Positions 10,556 to 21,388 of a DNA stretch of 64,000 nucleotides are shown here, in pieces. Under the pieces are notes generated by a model, which was not told the origin of the DNA, did not search any database, and worked only from the letters and a program-made list of their open reading frames with translations. Numbering within the stretch: the first letter of the stretch is position 1; each line of letters starts with the position of its first letter. A program made the position numbers and the translations under genes. The DNA is from Gigaspora rosea (lineage: Eukaryota; Glomeromycota; Glomeromycetes; Diversisporales; Gigasporaceae), in the NCBI GenBank assembly GCA_003550325.1, contig QKWP01000620.1:156189-220188 (forward strand). The letters run 5' to 3'.

Positions 10556-12062
10556 GGTTCACAAAGTTAATTTTTTGTTTTCATAACATTAAATAAAAAT
10601 TTTACCTGGCCACCCGGATTTTTATTTTTTATTTAAAAAGAATTTTGTTTAGCAATAAAATTCTAAAAAAGTGACCCATAAGACTTTTGAACTAAACTAA
10701 TCTCCTTTGTATAACTAAGTAAATAGATTCTTTGAATTTTTATTGTTTAATAGTAGCAAAATATTAAACTTGGCCTTGAACCTAGAGATATGACCTTCTG
10801 AATTTAGGCAATAATCTAAAAACTAGTGTAATAAATTGCATATTCATGCAACTCATCTTATTTGTTTTTTTAAATATTTTTATCAGTAAAAATTAGATTA
10901 CAGAATTATAATCTATTGTAGTATACACAATATGAAATTAAATTTGAATACCAATGTATATAGTTAAGATTAAGTTGATTGCATTAGAATTATTATTATT
11001 TAATGTAAAAAATTCTGTTATAAAACTTTTTCAATAGAAAAGAGAGAAATATATTTTTAGGCCCATAGGTTTTTAAAAAAGACACGTTAAGTTACATTTT
11101 TATATTTTTGATCACAACAATAATTATTGCAGTCTCTACTCAGAACCTTTGAGTTCAATTAATTCTGCTAGTAAAGATATAAAAATATGACTTAGCATAG
11201 TTTTTTTAAAACTTTTAACTGGATTTAAAAATAGATTTCTCTCTTTTCTATTGAACAGCTATATTTGATGGTTGAGTTAGTATTACTGTAGTACATAAAA
11301 ATTTTGCTACAACTTATTCATTATTTGGTGACCACCTACTATGAATTGTTTCGGTGATAAATTTTGTTACAGAACTCATATTCTGTTACTATAGTACATG
11401 GTTGAGATCTGGTTAATCTGTATTAAAATTTTCCAAGCACATATGGTGCAGCGCAGGCCTAGTACGATCCGCTTATATAAACTCAAAAATAAATTTATTA
11501 GCTGTCACTTCATATTGGTAGTCAAGGCCTAAAATATTAACTAAATCGATGTTACAAAATCTACTTAGCCTGCTTAGTTAATTAATGTTAAAATATGCAC
11601 ATTTTGAATATTTTGAGCCATTCCGTTGTCTAGCTTTTAAAAATATCGCATGTTTTGAACATTTTGAACCATTCCGTGCTAATCGTACATATTATATACG
11701 ATGTTTATAATGCACATACTGCACATGACTTGCACATATTAATGTATATTAAATCATAACAATAAAAGTAATCATGATTTGATCTAATTGTGCATGATGA
11801 GCCTGGTGCACAACCAATCAAAAGCACAAATATATTATATAGTATTAAAATATTAAAGCATACGATTGATGTTAATTGACCATTAACTCTGAATTAGATT
11901 TATGCATTAAGATAGTAATTGTTATGCTCTCCTATGCCAGATTTGCAGTAGTAATTGCTGTATATTCTATTGGCTAATTTTTTTTAAAAAAATTGAAATT
12001 TGGATTCTTGATTTTTAGACCTGGCCAGGTTATAAAATCCAAGAAATTAATTTTGTATGGCC
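10556..12062. mobile_element. TIR element of the GGCCAYGCAAA family
   Basis: The left end GGTTCACAAAGTTAATTTTT and the inverted right end GGCCATACAAAATTAATTTC match. Flanks are TAA and TTA. CACCCGGATTTTT lies just inside the left end, as in the related element at 43713. It contains a nested palindrome (11030-11255), a short duplication around TGAACATTTTGAACC (11600-11680), and a stretch resembling the ~110-bp satellite seen at 39-42 kb (11290-11450). No transposase is readable. Confidence 0.55.
11030..11255. mobile_element. Palindromic MITE nested in 10556-12062
   Basis: The ends TTCAATAGAAAAGAGAGAAA and TTTCTCTCTTTTCTATTGAA are perfect inverses; the arms continue imperfectly for ~60 bp. No TSD could be fixed. 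Confidence 0.55.
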
Positions 12063-14230
12063 TTATTTCAAAAGCTAAAATATTTCGAAATGCATTGCAA
12101 AATATATATATATTTTTTTGAATTTTTCTTCAGTTTTTATTCCCGATGGTCGCAGATAGTGATCTTTTTTAATTAAGGTCATATTATTTACCAATTATAG
12201 TTCTATTTTTACGATACATTCTTATAATGATACTAAACTAATTGTACTATCTAATTCTATACTCAGTCACCTGAATATCCCTTATTTTGGTTACTCAGCC
12301 TGCTAGCAGTGATATCTGAAGTTTCAACTTCCAACTTTAGCCAGAACCTCTAGTTGTCCATACTGACCAGAGCAGGGCAGATAGGCAAGTTTTCTTGGTA
12401 CTTTCTTTCTTCAGCCTTCCAAAGTTTTTTGGTCTCCTTCTATTTCGGTATCAGACTGAGCCTGCTCTAAGTTTATTTGAGATACTTTTTCTTAATCGGA
12501 TTAGTACAACTTGCTGTTTTCATTATATTACTGTTCAACTAGAATTTCACTAGAAGTATACTTTGTCATTATCTCCTAATTTGGCACCAAACACGCATTA
12601 CTGTAGTTAAATTAACCAACCATAATCCTGGTATCCTAGTTCAGCCCATTCATCTCATAATCAAATATAGTTTTTTTTTGTTCACTAGTAGGGGTTGAAC
12701 TGGTAATTTTACTTTTGGCAATCTAGGAGTGTAACTACTTAACTATTGACCTGCAGGCCTTATTGTGAAATATTTTAAAATATATTGTATATGCAGATTC
12801 ACAAGATTTTTTGAAAGACTGTGCTACTATAGTGCTGAAAGCTTTAAATCTTCAATTACGTGACTTGTTCAATTTTGTTGCTGATCTTTTGGATTATGTA
12901 ATATATATGCGCGTCCAATCAAAATGCAAATTCTAGCCATAGTTTTTTTTTTACGCACTTTTTTTTTTTTATTTGCATTTTTTTTATTAGCACTCTTTTT
13001 TTTAGTGCGGTACTTGATTTTTTTTAGCGCATACATTCTGTGGCAAATCTAGTTTGACTTTTTTTTAACACATATACTGCAATACAAAAACTTTTTTTAA
13101 ATAATACTTAGAACACTATAGCAGAAGCATTCTAAACCAGTTGTGTCCTCTGGGAACTAGTGAAACTTCCTTAGCTGAATTTATTGCTAAAGCCACAAGG
13201 AGATAAGATGGGTTCAAAACTTTCAAATACTTTCGAAAAACATGTTTTTTATTAAAAACACTTTATTAACTTAAATCAGATTATGTTTAGTTTCTATTTA
13301 TTCATTTGCCCAAAGTCATCTATGTGATTTAAACAATTTTATAGCTCTCTTTGCATATTCTCCTCCTAAACCTAATGTATATACTTCAATATATCTCCAA
13401 GCCTTTTGGCTAAATCATCTGATCATAGGTAATAGTATATTGTTAAGTATTTCTAATACATGGAGCTGCAAGGACCCTGAAGAATATATATAATACTGAG
13501 ATCTGATTTTGTATAGACTTATTATATAATTTTTTGATATGTTATATGTTTAGATTTGTATAGCCAACTAGTAATTTTTCAAAAAGTCAGATGTTTATTT
13601 GTATAACAAAGATGATTTTTATAAAAATTAGATCTTTATTTGTATAATGATACTACTAATATGGCATATAGCATTTATATAGCATGCAATAGTAGAAATA
13701 AAAGTAAATTTCTAGTTATTCTCATAGTAAGACCAGAATTTTTATTCCCACCATATTGCATATATACGCAAAAAACAATAAATAAATAAATAAATAAAGC
13801 AAACTCATTTTTTTTAACACTTTCTTTATTAGCTTTTTAAATAACTTATATGTACATATATTGTTTCTGGTTTAGCGTGACTTTATCACGCAGCTACTAT
13901 ATGCAATAGTATATGTTAATATTACTGTATTATTATTACTGTATTATTTTTTTACTATTTTTTTATTTTTTTATTTTATTTATTTTATTTTTTATTAGAT
14001 TTTTTTAAATTTTTTTTAATTTTTTTCATATCAATTTTTTTATTTTTTTAATGTATTAATTTTTAATTTTTTTTTATTTGTTTTTCGATTTTTTTTTATT
14101 TTTTTTAAATAATTTTTTTTTATTATTTTAATTGTTTTCATTTTTTTTATAATTTATTTTTATATTATTTTTAAGAAAGAATTTGTATATTGTACGTGCG
14201 ATGTTGTCGCACCTGCCACAGATCATAAAA
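12063..14230. other. AT-rich, homopolymer-rich stretch without a clear gene
   Basis: It contains poly-T tracts with AGCGCAT/TAGTGCG motifs (12940-13090), an AAAT microsatellite (13780-13797) and an almost pure A/T block at 13930-14180. A coding-like phrase WKAEERKYQENLPICPAL can be read on the minus strand near 12360-12425, but it has no supported extension. Confidence 0.4.
12670..12765 (-). mobile_element. Short tRNA-derived SINE-like copy
   Basis: On the minus strand a tRNA-like sequence starts near 12763 (GGCCTGCAGGTCAATAGTTA). It contains an A-box-like TAGTTAAGTAG and a B-box-like AGTTCAACCCC, and ends in a run of nine or more A (the T-run at 12671-12680). It could be a decayed tRNA-head SINE; no TSD is visible. 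Confidence 0.4.
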
Positions 14231-15059
14231 TTAGGTGTAATGTAAAATTAAAACAATTAAAATAACACATTTTTTATTGGATAGGATTAGAGTAAGATAT
14301 AGATTGTGTATATGAGGAGAGAGGTTTTTATAGTAAAATTTTGCAAGGAATTTGTTTTGTTAGAATCCTAAGAATAGTCAATTTTAAGTTATAGACGATT
14401 TTTAACAAAATGAATGTTTGTTTTGAATTTTTTGATTATGTAATATTATACCTGATCTTGAAATTTGATTGGGAAAGCGACATATAAGGTGTCGCATAGG
14501 ACAATGAATAAATTTACTCTATTTTTAATTTGATTTTTTAAATTTTTTTAATTTTTTTTTTATTTTATTTAAATAATGTTTTATCATTAATTTTTTATTT
14601 AATTATTTATTTATATAGTTTTTTATTTTATTTATTATAAATTATTTACACAAATCAGCATAGTTAAATTTTTTAATTTTTTTTATAACCGGCGGTGATT
14701 TACAATTTTTTATTTCTCCTGTACTATATTTTGTATTTTGTACCAATTTATTTTTTCAGGTTTCTTAGGTAATGCATGGTACTTCTTTTGTAATTGGGTG
14801 TTTCTCGGTATTGTATAGTGCTTCTTTATCTTTATTGTAGTGCTGTTCTCATTTCTCACGTCATTAGTGTGTTGTTCTTTTACCATTAAACTCCATTTCG
14901 GTTTGAAGTTATTGATTTCAGTGGTTCTATTATTGATGTTGTCAATTTGGTCGTTGGTGTTGTCGAGCTTGTTTTTTGGCACTCTTTGACATTTGTTTTT
15001 TTTTGGCATTGACTTTTTCATTGTCACTGATCGTGTTTCTTTTAGTGTAGAAACCTTTG

Positions 15060-15490
15060 TCAGTTTGGGTACCTTTTTTTTTCTAAGATTGTAAAAATGG
15101 TATTGGAATAGATGTTTGTATTTAAAACTTACTATTTTAAGTCTCAGTTTCTTTTTCTTGTTCTTGTTGTTTTTAACTTTCGATTCTTTTACTAACTTTT
15201 TTTTTGTAGGATCGTGCTTTGTTTCGAGTTCGTGAATTAGTGTTAGAATGGGTATTTGGACTTGAAAATGGTACTATTAATAAGTCGCAATATTTTTTCT
15301 CGTTCTTATTGGTTTTCAACTTTCGATTTGTCATATTTTGTCCTGGGTTTGTAAAATGGCGCCGGAATAGGTATTGGACTTGAAAATGGTATTATTAATA
15401 AGTTTTTGCTATCAATTTTAAATTTTTGATTCTTTCACTACTTCTTCTTTTGTTGCAGGTTTGAGTTTGTTCGAGGTTCATGAAATAGTA
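15060..15490. repeat. Exon-like ~125-bp tandem repeat
   Basis: Three to four units repeat, on the + strand, GGAATAGGTATTGGACTTGA, AATGGTAYTATTAATAAGT and TTTTCAACTTTCGATT. Each unit has a T-rich stretch ending TTGTAG or TTGCAG followed by a short open stretch; one reads RALFRVRELVLEWVFGLENG. The arrangement mimics repeated short exons with introns. I do not recognise the peptide. A basic 105-codon minus-strand frame (15027-14710) lies alongside and is unsupported. Confidence 0.35.
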
Positions 15491-15498
15491 CTTGTTTT

Positions 15499-16980
15499 TT
15501 ATATGGTCTTTTGATTCAATATGAAGTTGCATTTGCAGTGAAATTTTGGGTATAATTCAAAAATAAGCCCAGCAGCTTCAATAGTTTCTGCAATCAAAGT
15601 TTTTTGTTTCAAAAAATCTAGTTCTATTGCAAGTACATGTTTGCGCAACAATTTGGAACTAAAAAAAAATCCTATATTAATTATAAACATCTATCATATA
15701 ATGCAAATTTGTTTCTTTACCCTTTTCATTATTCTCTTTTCTTTGGCAATCCAATCTTTGACCCATTCACATATTTCATTCTTCTAGAATCTAAGAAAAA
15801 ATGTGTACTAATTTTTATTAAAAAAAATATATTTTTACAATATACCTTTTTAATTTCTTTAAACTTAATAGTGCTATCTTTTTCATCAAAGAAAAACATA
15901 GACTGTACAGTTTTTTCATAATTACGAATAAACCAACCATCTTTAAATTAAATTTTCTCAATTTTTGGATATAGAATCATTTTAGTACACACAAGCGCAT
16001 CAAGTGTGTATGCGTAATTGTTGGTGCTCTGATCAAAGCAAAATACACCTTTAAAAAAAAAAAAGATAAATAAAAACAATAAAAAAATAGGTGATTTGAA
16101 CTATACTTATGCACCTGAAGTAGAGTACATTAAACATTAAAATTGAAGCTATTTACTATATCTTCACTTTTCCAATAACTATCAGCTCATTGTCCTGGCT
16201 TTATAATAACTCGAGCCTTCCGATCCAACCCAAGTCGTATAGCATCTGCTTCAGTAAGGCGCAAAGAACCATGGCATGCACACAAAAAGTTACTAACTAT
16301 AATTGCTGACCCTTGGCCCTTTTTTTGATAATAGATTCTTTGTCTTCAACCCAAAAAAATTAATTATCATCAATAGATATTTGTTTCTAATTTTTTTTTA
16401 ATACTAAAGGAGAATGATCTTTTGATAAAATAAAACATAACCAGGTACGAGCTGCTAGTTTGATATCCTCATCATCTAGCAACAATGTTCTATTTGCATG
16501 TTTTCCTTGTTAATGACTAGGCAAAATGCCTTGTTCTAAAAAGTTTTCACCCATCATCTAATACAATGAGACATATATTCCATTTGAATATTCTTTCATA
16601 AATTGTTCACGATTTGTTCTGAAGCCTGTATTTTTTTCTCACCATTTAATAGTAACCTAAAATAATGAAAAACTAATGTTAACCTTTGTACTTTATAAGG
16701 TTGTGATTTAGCTAATTCTTTTTTTTTTATTTTGAAAATTGTGCAGCTGATTTTTCAATTCGTTATAATGGTTTTCTATTCATTGCATTTGCTGTTTAAA
16801 TTGAGCTAAAATATCTTTACGGTATGATTGGACTAAAATATCTTCATGGTATGATTAGGCTAGTACTTTCTCTTTATTTTGTGTTTTAAATTCTACATTT
16901 TGTCAAGAGTTTGCATCTGCTTAGCTTCATGTTGAAGTTGCTCCTGCACTTTTCTTTTTTTCCAAAGGTTTGTTCTTGAG
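15499..16980 (-). pseudogene. Decayed DDE-type DNA transposase
   Basis: In order on the minus strand: a coiled-coil-like Lys/Gln region (~16980-16740); NRTLLLDDEDIKLAARTWL (~16480); SAIIVSNFLCACHGSLRL and ARVIIKPGQ (~16300-16190); GVFCFDQSTNNYAYTLDALV (~16050-15995); and LLRKHVLAIELDFLKQKTLI then ELYPKFHCKCNFI (~15655-15520). This order matches a fungal DDE transposase family whose core motifs are SDFL...GRL, FLFDNSxNH and FYPKFHCELNFI. Here the Asp of SDF is Asn, and the frame changes and stops several times, so it is inactive. The superfamily name is not certain to me. No TIR pair was found around it. Confidence 0.65.
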
Positions 16981-17027
16981 TTTCCTAAAAATTATATTAT
17001 AATTTATTAATACAAATATATATGTCA

Positions 17028-17140
17028 AAGCTATTTCAGCATATTTTAGCACATTTTAACATTAATTTTTGATATAAAACTGCTGGGTACCTTAGTGTTT
17101 TATATCAAAAATCAATGCCAAAGTATGTTGAAATAGTTTT
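17028..17140. mobile_element. Small palindromic MITE
   Basis: AGCTATTTCAGCATATTTT and its imperfect inverse (AAAGTATGTTGAAATAGTTT) flank a centre in which TTTTTGATATAAAAC and GTTTTATATCAAAAA pair around GGTACC. The hairpin is ~113 bp long. Confidence 0.5.
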
Positions 17141-18276
17141 TCATATATGCTAGTATATAATAGCTTATAGTTTGGTATAAAATGTAGATTTTAATTTTTT
17201 ATCAGCTTTTTCATGCCATTCTATAGCTTTTAATACATAATCTTGAAGGGTGTGATTTATATTATCTCAAATAACTCCTAGTCTTCTAAAGTATCTTCTA
17301 TGTTATTTATAACTTTAGCAAAGGTACTATCTTTATACGGGCCTTGTTAGATGCAGTACTGGATTTGGCATTTGGTAAGGCATTACGACTTTAAAAAGAT
17401 ATAAATTTGAAAATCGATATTTTTTTTTTGCATTCATGTTGAAATTTTAAATTAATTATGAGATAAGAATACACAAGATCTATTTAGCAAAAGCGCTGCT
17501 GACATCAATTTTGTTTTGTTAGAAATCACTAGAAAGCTTGACAATAATTGTCTTAATAGAATAAATAAAGAAATCAAAATGATTCTAGTAATAATTAGGT
17601 TTTATTTTTATTGTTGAAAATGGCTAAAAATAGGTGGCTTTTTTAAAAAATTGCAAAAATATTTGATTTAACAATTAGATAATGCATTGAATATTAAATA
17701 TTTAATTATTTATTACTACTGTATTTATTTTTTATTAAATGATGGAATTTTAATTATTGTAAATGAAATCAAATATCGCAAAAGAAAGAAAAGCTATAAA
17801 TCTTAATAAATCTTGCAGTTTTTTCTCATTTGTGAAGCCCATTACTTATTTGCCTATATGGGCTGGTGCAGAAAGATTTTTACTTTAAAAAATTTCTTAA
17901 TTTTGACACTAAGGAAAAATTTTTTTCTTAATTAATTATTAAAAATTTTTTAACAACATATAAATAGGTTTTAATCTAACTTATTATATTATTTTTATTG
18001 TTTTAACACTGTTTTATTTTAATAATTAAGCATCTACAATTCACTATTTTGAAAAAAAACCCTCAAATTTTTTTTAGAAAAAGATATTTTAATTAATTTT
18101 GCAATCAATATACAGTTTTATAAGCTTGTACTATGCAAGTGTATTAATGTGTATATAATAAAGATATGGTTAAAATTTGAGCAAAATAGAATCACTGGTT
18201 GTGAAGAAATTAAGCTTTAAAGTAAGATAATTTGATTTTTTTACTATATATGCGTATATATAAATTACTATAGTAA

Positions 18277-18442
18277 GGGGTGTGCCATTTATCACGTGAT
18301 ATTTTTTACTTAATAGCTACCCCTATCCATGTATGGTGTGAACACTTTATCTAATTCTAATTGATTAATATAATATATAGACGTGATCACTACTTATGAC
18401 CATGTATCCATGGTAAAAATCACGTGATAAATGGCATGCCCC
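18277..18442. mobile_element. Harbinger-like MITE (ATCACGTGAT family)
   Basis: Ends GGGGTGTGCCATTTATCACG and inverted GGGGCATGCCATTTATCACG, with a perfect TAA duplication (18274-18276, 18443-18445). The palindrome ATCACGTGAT lies at the inner edge of both TIRs. 166 bp. Confidence 0.8.
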
Positions 18443-18579
18443 TAAATTATATAGTAAATATTTTTTAAAAAAGTTACTATTAATAAATTTTTTTATTTTA
18501 TCAATAAAATAATCAAAAAATTTTATTTTTATCAATCTGGTAACCTAATAAGCATAAATTAAAAATATTAAAAATTAAT

Positions 18580-18871
18580 GGGTTAATATATTTGTAACCA
18601 TAGGTTACAATAAATTTTTTGCAGCTAGGTCCATAACTAAGCCCAGATGTAATATAGTTAGGGTTAGGGTTAGGATAATATTAAAGTTAGGGTTAGGGTT
18701 AGATTGTGATTAGTTAGGGTTAGTATTAGGGTTAATATTAAAATTATTACAAAATTGTGAGAGGAGCATTTTTTGTTAGTAGTACAACAGGGTTACCCTA
18801 GTAAAATTTTGAGTTATTAACAATTTTATAAAATATGGTTATAGTAACCATAGCTACAAATATATTAATCC
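18580..18871. mobile_element. Mutator-like MITE containing TTAGGG tracts
   Basis: Ends GGGTTAATATATTTGTAACC and inverted GGATTAATATATTTGTAGCT. A perfect 9-bp duplication AAAATTAAT flanks it (18571-18579, 18872-18880). The interior holds several GTTAGGGTTAGGG runs (18657-18730). Confidence 0.65.
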
Positions 18872-18939
18872 AAAATTAATTTGTACAAAAAATATTTTAA
18901 TCAGAGCTATTTGAGGTACAAATCTTTTTGCATCAGCCC

Positions 18940-19469
18940 ATACAAAAATACTGAAAGAGAAATGTTTTACTTAAAGATCTGGTCTAGTTTGTCCAGTATT
19001 AGGTGATTTAATAAAAAAAAAACACAAAAATCACTTACTTTTTTTTCTTAATAGAGTTTGGAGCCGGTTTTATTTTTCATATATTAACCCCAATTTATAA
19101 TAAAACTAGCTTGAAACTCTATTGTAAAGTTTGATACATTGTGAAATCTGATCACATGACCGAAATAGCATATTCTAATTGGCTGAAATTAAAAACATAT
19201 GTGTTCACTTTTTTCAATTTATTAATAAAATTGATAAAAATTGTCATCTTAAAAGGCTATTGCTCTATCAGTTTGGCTTTAAATTAAAATCTAAACCACA
19301 AGTTTTATTCTTTAGAACAAGAAGAACAAATCTTGTGGATTAGTTTTCTATTTTATAAATTTTTAAAAAAGGAGTAGCATTTCTTGTAAAGCTATTTTTT
19401 ATGGAGATTTAAAGCTTCCGTCACCATATAAATTTGCTGATATAGTGACAAATAGAAATTGTCTTATTA
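18940..19469. other. AT-rich spacer with one short hairpin
   Basis: CTAAACCACAAGTTTTATTC and its imperfect inverse form a small hairpin at ~19290-19345. Otherwise I see no gene or element. Confidence 0.4.
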
Positions 19470-20325
19470 CTATAGCCTCTAATCCTAACATCCTAACTCT
19501 AAATTTTTAATTTCATGAACTTAGGTGTTCTCAAGCATCTCAAGCATTTGATTTAATAATGATTGTAATGATGCTCAAGCAGCATCACATCAATGACGAT
19601 ATTAATAGAGTTAAATGCTTGAGCATATTCTTTTTTTTTGTTTATGATCTTTCCAAAACAACTAAAAAATCTAATAAAAAATTCTATTAAACTGACTACC
19701 AAAGCTTCAATTTAGTTGCATCAGCATCTCCTTTTAATGATTATACAATTTAAATTTTTAGTTGCAACAGCAACAGAATCAATTTATAGGAAAATTGCTT
19801 TACAGCAACAAGAAGTAAAATTATTATTGTGCTCGTATCAAGGTGTTGATTATTTGTTTTAAAGCTTCGAGCATTGGTTATTTTTTTAGATCGGATAGAA
19901 ACTTGGTGAGTATTTATTGTTTATTATTATGTTTGGATAAATACTAATGCTTGAGTGACCTTTATCAATGACAAATTTTTGACAAAAAAAGGTGGTTTGT
20001 ATCTCATTGATTTGGTTTGTATCTCATTGATTGATTTGTTCATCGCAATGGTAACTCACTTGATTCATTCATTTGATTTTACGACTAATTAAAAATTTAC
20101 TTCCGATCCATTGAGTGAGATGCTTGAGAACACCCTTAGTTTATTTTTACGTTGAATTTCCTTTTTGGGTTGTGTCACTCGCAAAAATAAGTATTCCACG
20201 TACTACGTACTGTACGTATTTATTTGCGCAGGTAACACAAACCAAAAAAGGAATCCGATTTTGTAAATAAACTAAGTGCGTTAGATAAAAATTTAGGGTT
20301 AGGGCCTTAATGTTAGAGGCTATAG
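19470..20325. mobile_element. Palindromic element with CTATAGCCTCTAA arms, split by an insertion
   Basis: The left arm CTATAGCCTCTAATCCTAA (from 19470) and the inverted right arm CTATAGCCTCTAACATTAAG (to 20325) pair, as do the inner arms TTAGTTTATTTTTACG and its inverse (20136-20275). The 19524-20135 element lies at a TTA in the left arm, separating outer and inner arm parts. The right arm contains TTAGGGTTAGGG. Confidence 0.6.
19524..20135. mobile_element. TIR element with GGTGTTCTCAAGCATCTCA ends
   Basis: The 19-bp ends GGTGTTCTCAAGCATCTCA and TGAGATGCTTGAGAACACC are perfect inverses, flanked by TTA on both sides (19521-19523, 20136-20138). Its insertion splits the palindrome of 19470-20325. 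A related single end occurs at ~51862. Non-coding. Confidence 0.75.
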
Positions 20326-20359
20326 GGTTAGAGTGATGCTCAATCTAAGTAAAATTTCA

Positions 20360-20790
20360 TTCACGTCATTTTTTAATTAGTGCACCAAGATTAGGGCTAG
20401 TGCAAATTTGCAATTGCAAAATCTGCGCATAAACCTGACATTTATTGCATTGCAGATGCAATTGCATATTTTGCATATTTGGACTAATGTTGCATATTTA
20501 ATAGTGCATAATCTGCGCATAAAACATAGGAAAGAGCTTGTTGTCCGTGTGTTAACAAATTCTGAATTCTGATTGGCTAGATCAGGTGTAACATAAAAAA
20601 CCAATCAAAACAATAGAAAAACTGACTAGTTTACGTGTAACTTAAAAAAATTCATAATGGATTTTAGCCAGAATTTATTGCATAAAGATGCATCTTTTTA
20701 CCAAATTTGCATAATTTGCTGCATATTTTTAAAAAATTTATTGCATAATTTCGCATAATTAATCAGGTAGCACATACGGATTTTGGGGTT
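20360..20790. repeat. GCATAATTTGC-rich degenerate repeat
   Basis: ATTTTGCATATTTG, TGCATAATCTGCGCATAAA and TTGCATAATTTCGCATAA recur on both strands. The 75-codon minus-strand frame here is Cys/Ile-rich because of the repeat and is not supported as a gene. Confidence 0.35.
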
Positions 20791-20991
20791 AGTTGCCGCA
20801 GAAAATGATGAGCCCTAACCAAGATTGATTTAAACATTATTTTTCGCGTATTTTCGCTTTTTTACTTCTTTTACGCGTGTTCGAATTCTTCGTCGGGCTG
20901 ATCCGGAATAGTCAAAATTTGCACTCTCCGATTGGCTATTTCCTCTCCAGGAGCTTGTATTACCCACGCAAATAAGTGGATGCACGTATAA

Positions 20992-21276
20992 GGGGGATGG
21001 CTAAAGCCATGTACCCACGTGATTTTTTGAAAATTTGGTTAAAATTCGTATCAGAGACTATTTAGCATTAGGGTCGGGGTTAGGGTTAGGACCAATATAG
21101 GTAAAATTATCTTCCCGACATTTTTTATTAATGGCCCAAGATAGGTTTAGAATGCCGTTTTTATGTTCTTGCGTTTTTTTTTGTTTTTTGACTTCTTCGT
21201 GTAAACAAATTTCGCGACTCCGTTTGGTTGATTTACACGAAAATGTCACGTGGGTACATGGCTTTAGACGACCCCC
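20992..21276. mobile_element. MITE in the upstream region of the BTB-TLDc gene
   Basis: Inverted ends GGGGG plus CTAAAGCCATGTACCCACGT on both sides, flanked by a 6-bp duplication GTATAA (20986-20991, 21277-21282). CACGTG occurs at the inner TIR edge on both sides. The interior has GGGTTAGGGTTAGG. It ends 112 bp before the BTB-TLDc start codon, so it may supply promoter sequence to that gene. Confidence 0.75.
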
Positions 21277-21298
21277 GTATAAGGAGCAAAAGAATGTG

Positions 21299-21312
21299 AC
21301 TTATTTATATGC
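21299..21312 (+). promoter_or_regulatory. Possible TATA element of the BTB-TLDc gene
   Basis: TTATTTATAT lies ~80 bp before the start codon and just outside the MITE. In such AT-rich DNA this is weak evidence. Confidence 0.2.
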
Positions 21313-21388
21313 AGTGCAACCATAATTTGGTAAAAAAAAAAAAAAGTAACACGTATCAGTATATCAAAAATTTTCAAAAATTTTCAAA

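Larger units (their letters stand above)
17860..18939. mobile_element. TIR element with GGGCTGRTGCARAAAGATTT ends, hosting two MITEs
   Basis: The left end GGGCTGGTGCAGAAAGATTT and inverted right end GGGCTGATGCAAAAAGATTT pair over ~30 bp, flanked by TAT/ATA. Two separate MITEs (18277-18442 and 18580-18871) sit inside, each with its own TSD, so this element is the oldest of the three. No ORF. Confidence 0.6.

Noticed and set aside
13780-14180. Possible replication origin or regulatory region because of extreme A/T content
   Set aside because: The whole window is AT-rich and no specific motif distinguishes this stretch.
20377-20604. 75-codon Cys/Ile-rich minus-strand frame
   Set aside because: Composition arises from GCATATTTTGCA-type repeats; no start context, splice site or motif supports it.
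21058-21325. Two overlapping frames on opposite strands
   Set aside because: Both lie mostly in the palindromic arms of the MITE at 20992-21276, which is why they mirror each other.
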